10,193 nucleotides of DNA, taken from assembly GCA_023416575.1 (NCBI GenBank), contig JAEZHL010000403.1:1-10193 (forward strand), in the 5' to 3' direction. The stretch is from Pseudomonadota bacterium (GTDB lineage: Bacteria > Pseudomonadota > Alphaproteobacteria > Rhizobiales > Hyphomicrobiaceae). The position numbers were made by a program, and so were the translations under genes. Position 1 is the first letter of the stretch. Every line of letters begins with the position of its first letter. Below the pieces are notes generated by a model that was not told where the DNA came from, did not search any database, and saw only the letters and a program-made list of their open reading frames with translations. This document shows, in pieces, positions 7,034-10,193 of this stretch.

Positions 7034-8860
7034 ATGACTGCTCTGCTCTGGCAGACCGCATTGCTGCTCACGGGAGCGTATTTTCTCGGGGCATTCACCG
7101 GCTGCCTTCTGAGAAAAACGTTTTTTGCCGTGCTCCCGGCCGGTGCAGCCGAAGCGCCGCTTGCTGCCGCAGCGGCGCCGGCAGCGGTGATGGCGCATCC
7201 GCCTGAGCCAGAACCGCTGATGGTGCCGCGGGCCGTCCCCGAGCCGGCTGGCTATGTCATGCCGGATCCGGCGGGACCTGCAGCGGTCGCGCCGGACGAG
7301 GTGGCTGCGGAGCCTGCCTTCGTCGCCAGCCCCCCTGTGCTACCGCGGGAGGCTGCACCAGAGCCCGAGCCGGCTCCGTTGATGATTGCACCCACCCGGC
7401 CGGCGCCCGCGCCAGTGACGCAACCCGCATCCCAGGCGGCCGCTCCCTGGACTCCCGCCACCACACCGCCGCAGCCCGCCGCGCCGGTGGCGAAAGCGGA
7501 GCCGGCACGCCCCGCCGCAAGTGGCGAGGTCGCCGCGCAAGCTACCGGTCGGCCACCGCTGTCGGGACGCTCGATCGGAACATCGGCGGCAGCCGCTGCG
7601 GCCCTGGCCGCGGCAGCCGCGCGCCATCAAGCGTCGCAAAGGACAGCGCCCCCGTCAGACGAATCACACCCCAAGCTCCCCGCCGCCGCGGGCACGGTCG
7701 GTCTTGCCAGCACTTCGGCTCCCGTCGTCAACGTGCGGGCCCCCGCACCGACGCCGCCAGTCACCGCGGCGGCACCTGTCGACGTCCCAGTCTCTGCCGA
7801 CGACCTGACGCTCATTCGTGGCATCGATGCCGAGCTGCAGAGCCAGCTCAACGCTCTCGGCGTGCGCCGTTTCGCGGAGATCTCCCGCTGGCGGAAGCCG
7901 GATGTGCGTCAGATCAGCGAGGCTCTAGGGTTCCGCGGCCGCATCGAGCAGGAGAACTGGATCGAGCAGGCGCACCTCCTGATGTCCGGCAGTGAGACTG
8001 CGTTCTCGCGCCGGCGCCGCCAGGGAGGACAGCCGCTCGCGAAGCCGAGTGCCGACGAGGGCGAGAAGACGCCCGCCACGAACGAGGCGCGCCTCGATCC
8101 GGCCCAGAGCGCTCTGGCGGCCGCCGCGGCGAGCTCAGTGGCATCGGCGCCGAAGCGTTCGGCATTGGCGTTCGGACGCGACAACCTGCAACGCATCAGT
8201 CGCATCACGGAGGAGATCGAGCGGCTGCTCAACGTGCAGGGAATCAGCCGCTATCATCAGATCGCCAGCTGGACGCCCTCCGACATCAGCCGGTTCGAGC
8301 GGTTAATGGACGGCGAGGCGCGCATCACGCACGAGAACTGGATCGAGCAGGCCCAGATTCTGGCGCGCGGCGGCGAGACGGCCTACTCACGCGAGTACGA
8401 CAAGCGGCATGCGGCCGCCGTTCCCGCCCGTCCCAGGCCGACGCAACTCGCCGAAGCCATCCGCTCGGCGCAGGAAGGCACGGCGCGCAAGGTGGATCTG
8501 ACCTCGCTGCGGTCCGTGCGCTCCGAGGCACTGATCGGCCCCGAAGCCGCGGAGGAGGCCAATGCCGCGGGAGCCCCAGGGCCGAAGCCGCCTCCGAGGA
8601 CCGATGATCTGAAGCGCATCCGCGGTGTCGGCGTGCTGATTGAGAAGCGGCTCAACAACATGGGTTATCGCACCTACGAGCAGGTCGCGAAGTGGACGTC
8701 CGCCGACATCGACCGGGTCAGCCAAGCGCTGGACTTCCGTGGCCGGATCGAACGGGAGAACTGGGTCGAGCAGGCGCGAATCCTGGCATCCGGCGGGCAG
8801 ACCGAATTCACCCGGCGGCTCGACCGGGGCGAGGCGCAGACGAACCGCAGCAGAACGTGA
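7034..8860 (+). CDS. Membrane-anchored protein with three helix-hairpin-helix-like modules
   Basis: The protein has 608 residues, with a purine-rich GAGGGGGGA (7019-7027) seven bases before the ATG. The N-terminal membrane segment (about 4-25) has G19-x3-G23 and is followed by R27 K28, which predicts that the rest is cytoplasmic. Residues 35-250 are a low-complexity Ala/Pro linker. Three modules follow at 255-326, 381-453 and 523-595. Each has the pattern D-L--I-G----L---G---+--I--W---D, then FRGRIE-ENW-EQA--L--G--T-F-R. This resembles the HHH_5-like domain (DDLK-I-GVGP-LE) seen at the C-termini of rhizobial NuoE and L21. Module 3 has the canonical IRGVG hairpin, module 1 has IRGID and module 2 has lost it. 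HHH domains usually bind nucleic acid without base specificity, but here that, or protein binding, is inference. It is probably the last gene of its operon. Confidence 0.8.
   Translation: MTALLWQTALLLTGAYFLGAFTGCLLRKTFFAVLPAGAAEAPLAAAAAPAAVMAHPPEPEPLMVPRAVPEPAGYVMPDPAGPAAVAPDEVAAEPAFVASPPVLPREAAPEPEPAPLMIAPTRPAPAPVTQPASQAAAPWTPATTPPQPAAPVAKAEPARPAASGEVAAQATGRPPLSGRSIGTSAAAAAALAAAAARHQASQRTAPPSDESHPKLPAAAGTVGLASTSAPVVNVRAPAPTPPVTAAAPVDVPVSADDLTLIRGIDAELQSQLNALGVRRFAEISRWRKPDVRQISEALGFRGRIEQENWIEQAHLLMSGSETAFSRRRRQGGQPLAKPSADEGEKTPATNEARLDPAQSALAAAAASSVASAPKRSALAFGRDNLQRISRITEEIERLLNVQGISRYHQIASWTPSDISRFERLMDGEARITHENWIEQAQILARGGETAYSREYDKRHAAAVPARPRPTQLAEAIRSAQEGTARKVDLTSLRSVRSEALIGPEAAEEANAAGAPGPKPPPRTDDLKRIRGVGVLIEKRLNNMGYRTYEQVAKWTSADIDRVSQALDFRGRIERENWVEQARILASGGQTEFTRRLDRGEAQTNRSRT
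7796..8818 (+). repeat. Three copies of a ~72-residue HHH-like module
   Basis: Copies lie at about 7796-8011, 8174-8392 and 8600-8818. At DNA level the block coding for ENWIEQA is identical over 20 bases between copies 1 (7952-7971) and 2 (8333-8352), and copy 3 (8756-8775) differs at one base. The rest has diverged more, so the identical core suggests strong constraint. The linkers between copies are about 55 and 70 residues and are unrelated to each other. Confidence 0.8.
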
Positions 8861-8863
8861 GGG

Positions 8864-8906
8864 GCGGCCCTGGGCCGCTGCCTTGGGCCGGGTGCGACGC
8901 TTTTTT
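8864..8906 (+). terminator. Possible Rho-independent terminator after the HHH gene
   Basis: A perfect hairpin GCGGCC-CTG-GGCCGC (8864-8878) begins three bases after the stop codon. A further GGGCCG (8885-8890) can pair instead with CGGCCC (8865-8870). A run of six T is at 8901-8906, but it lies 10-22 bases from either stem rather than directly after it, so termination efficiency is uncertain. Confidence 0.4.
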
Positions 8907-9015
8907 CGACGACAGAGTGTGGTCTACTCTGCCTCGCCATACCGATGGGGGTTGCACAAGGCCGCAGTCTATGATGAACACCCGGTTAAGGATTTCACCA
9001 AGCGACGGGACGACG
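8907..9015 (+). promoter_or_regulatory. Short intergenic region, possible promoter for the lipoprotein gene
   Basis: TATGAT at 8970-8975 is a good -10 match about 40 bases before ATG 9016. The nearby TTGCAC (8952-8957) would be a good -35 but is only 12 bases away, and no better -35 is seen at 16-18 bases. The call rests mainly on position between a probable terminator and the gene. Confidence 0.25.
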
Positions 9016-9315
9016 ATGGTCAGGCGGCAAACGGTCTTGGTTTTGAAGTCAGCAGCAATGCTGGGAACGGTCATCGGCCTGGCAGGATGCGCCAGCAATG
9101 CTGGTCCTTACGGCGATCCGGGAGCCCGGCCGCTGCCTCCTGGCTACAGCTGCCAATCCGTCCGCACCGAGCTGAACAGGCTCGACGCCAAAGGCACGCA
9201 GCCCAAGGTCGAAGCTGCCAGCCGCGGGCAGAAGCTGCCGGCGCAGGCCCAGGAAGATGTCGACCGCTACAACTATCTCCTGAACGTGTACCTCGGCGCA
9301 CGCTGCCACGTTTAG
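9016..9315 (+). CDS. Small lipoprotein of unknown function
   Basis: The protein has 99 residues. The N-terminus MVRRQ is followed by a hydrophobic stretch and a lipobox LAGC ending at C25, which would be lipidated and leave a mature protein of 75 residues. The residues after the Cys are Ala-Ser, with no Asp at +2, so outer-membrane sorting is likely. The mature part starts Gly/Pro-rich, then has a polar helical region, with two cysteines (C46 and C97, near the C-terminus) that could form a disulfide. The start at 9016 was chosen because it gives a normal-length lipoprotein signal. In-frame ATGs at 8971 and 8974 would add 14-15 polar residues before the signal, and the frame stays open upstream into the HHH gene by chance. 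The Shine-Dalgarno is weak (GGGACG). No known family recognised. It stands alone between two terminator-like elements. Confidence 0.75.
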   Translation: MVRRQTVLVLKSAAMLGTVIGLAGCASNAGPYGDPGARPLPPGYSCQSVRTELNRLDAKGTQPKVEAASRGQKLPAQAQEDVDRYNYLLNVYLGARCHV

Positions 9316-9370
9316 CGCGGTGCATGAGCTGTTGCCCCTTGGCAGCGGCCCAGATATTCCGCTTCAATGC

Positions 9371-9404
9371 AGGCTCCGGGCGCACGCGCCGGAGCCTTTA
9401 CTTT
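9371..9404 (+). terminator. Rho-independent terminator after the lipoprotein gene
   Basis: The stem AGGCTCCGG (9371-9379) pairs perfectly with CCGGAGCCT (9389-9397) around a 9-base loop and runs straight into TTTACTTT (9397-9404). It lies 55 bases after the lipoprotein stop and 26 before the lpdA start, so it separates the two transcripts. Confidence 0.8.
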
Positions 9405-9430
9405 GAATGCCATCCAGCGACAGGATCGTC

Positions 9431-10193
9431 ATGCCGGACAATACCTACGATGTGGTCGTGATCGGCGCCGGGCCCGGCGGCTACGTAGCAGCCATCCGCG
9501 CGGCCCAGCTCGGCTTCAAGACCGCGGTGATCGAACGCGAGCATCTGGGTGGCATCTGCCTCAACTGGGGCTGTATTCCGACCAAGGCGCTTCTGCGGTC
9601 GGCCGAGGTCTATCGCAACGCGGAGCACGCCAAGAACTACGGCCTCAGCATCGAGGGACGGCTCGGCTACGACGCCGGGGCGATCGTGAAGCGCTCGCGC
9701 GGGGTCGCCGGCCAGCTCAACAGCGGCGTCGGCTTCCTCATGCGCAAGAACAAGATCGATGTGATCTGGGGTGAGGCGTCCATCACCAAGCCGGGTGAGA
9801 TCGCCGTCACCGAGACGAAGAAGAAGCCGATGCAACCGGCGATCCCGGCGCCGAAGGGTGTTCTCGGGCCGGGGACCTACAAGGCCAAGCACATCATTGT
9901 GGCGACCGGTGCGCGCCCGCGTGTGCTTCCCGGTATCGAGCCGGACGGCAAGCTGATCTGGACCTACTTCGAGGCCATGGTGCCGCCTGCCATGCCGAAG
10001 TCGCTGCTGGTAATGGGCTCGGGCGCCATCGGCATCGAGTTCGCCTCCTTCTACCGGGCCTTCGGTGTCGAGGTGACCGTCGTCGAGCTGCTGCCGCAGA
10101 TCCTGCCCGTCGAGGACGCCGAGATCGCCGCGTTCGCCCGCAAGCAGTTCGAGCGCGAGGGCATGCGCATCCTGACCGGCGCGTCGGTGACGC
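9431..10193 (+). CDS. lpdA: Dihydrolipoyl dehydrogenase (E3), 5' part of gene
   Basis: E3 is the FAD enzyme that re-oxidises dihydrolipoamide on the E2 subunits of 2-oxoacid dehydrogenase complexes (and the glycine cleavage system), passing electrons to NAD+. The frame from ATG 9431 is open to the window end: 254 codons visible of a usual 465-480. The FAD-binding GAGPGG is at 12-17, the redox disulfide C43/C48 is in GGICLNWGCIPTK, the ATG strand (IIVATGARPR) is at about 155-164, and the NAD-binding GSGAIG is at 196-201. The dimerisation domain with the catalytic His-Glu is beyond the edge. A Lys/Pro-rich insertion at about 128-148 is typical of the alphaproteobacterial pyruvate-dehydrogenase-associated E3. 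AGGA (9422-9425) is the likely ribosome binding site. No E1 or E2 gene precedes it here. Confidence 0.96.
   Translation, partial: MPDNTYDVVVIGAGPGGYVAAIRAAQLGFKTAVIEREHLGGICLNWGCIPTKALLRSAEVYRNAEHAKNYGLSIEGRLGYDAGAIVKRSRGVAGQLNSGVGFLMRKNKIDVIWGEASITKPGEIAVTETKKKPMQPAIPAPKGVLGPGTYKAKHIIVATGARPRVLPGIEPDGKLIWTYFEAMVPPAMPKSLLVMGSGAIGIEFASFYRAFGVEVTVVELLPQILPVEDAEIAAFARKQFEREGMRILTGASVT

Noticed and set aside
8692..9015. Upstream extension of the lipoprotein frame into the HHH gene
   Set aside because: The lipoprotein signal begins at 9016, and the upstream part is out-of-frame reading of the HHH gene plus intergenic sequence.

Overview
The window is GC-rich and densely coded, and almost everything is on the + strand. 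It looks like a chromosomal segment of an alphaproteobacterium, most likely of the Hyphomicrobiales (rhizobial order). The evidence is the run holB-metG-tatD-MBL hydrolase, a zinc-knuckle-free short MetG, an alphaproteobacterial-type dihydrolipoyl dehydrogenase with an internal Lys/Pro-rich loop, and helix-hairpin-helix modules of the kind I recall at the C-termini of rhizobial NuoE and L21. I see no insertion sequence, prophage, CRISPR array, rRNA or tRNA.

Region 1 (1-4102) is a housekeeping operon. It holds the 3' part of holB (DNA polymerase III delta'), then metG (methionyl-tRNA synthetase), tatD (metal-dependent hydrolase/DNase) and a PhnP-like metallo-beta-lactamase-fold hydrolase. The last three genes overlap by 1 and 4 bases, so their translation is probably coupled.

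Region 2 (4103-4454) has no gene. It is visibly AT-richer than its surroundings and carries four separate perfect inverted repeats, one of them over a possible -10 element. It is the probable control region of the next cluster.

Region 3 (4455-8860) is the least ordinary part. First comes a 798-residue membrane-anchored periplasmic protein with four units of about 124 residues, each BON-like, then a charged coiled coil and an OmpA-type peptidoglycan-binding domain. Second is a 33-residue single-pass membrane protein too short for normal ORF calling. Third is a 608-residue protein with one N-terminal membrane segment, a long Ala/Pro linker and three helix-hairpin-helix-like modules. The membrane segments of the second and third proteins align without gaps and share a GxxxG motif at the same residues. 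Charge placement puts the OmpA protein's bulk in the periplasm and the HHH modules in the cytoplasm, so the cluster could form an envelope-spanning assembly. That last step is inference.

Region 4 (8861-10193) holds a hairpin region, a 99-residue lipoprotein of unknown function, a clear Rho-independent terminator, and the first 254 codons of lpdA (dihydrolipoyl dehydrogenase, E3), cut by the window edge. No pyruvate dehydrogenase E1 or E2 gene lies before lpdA in this window.
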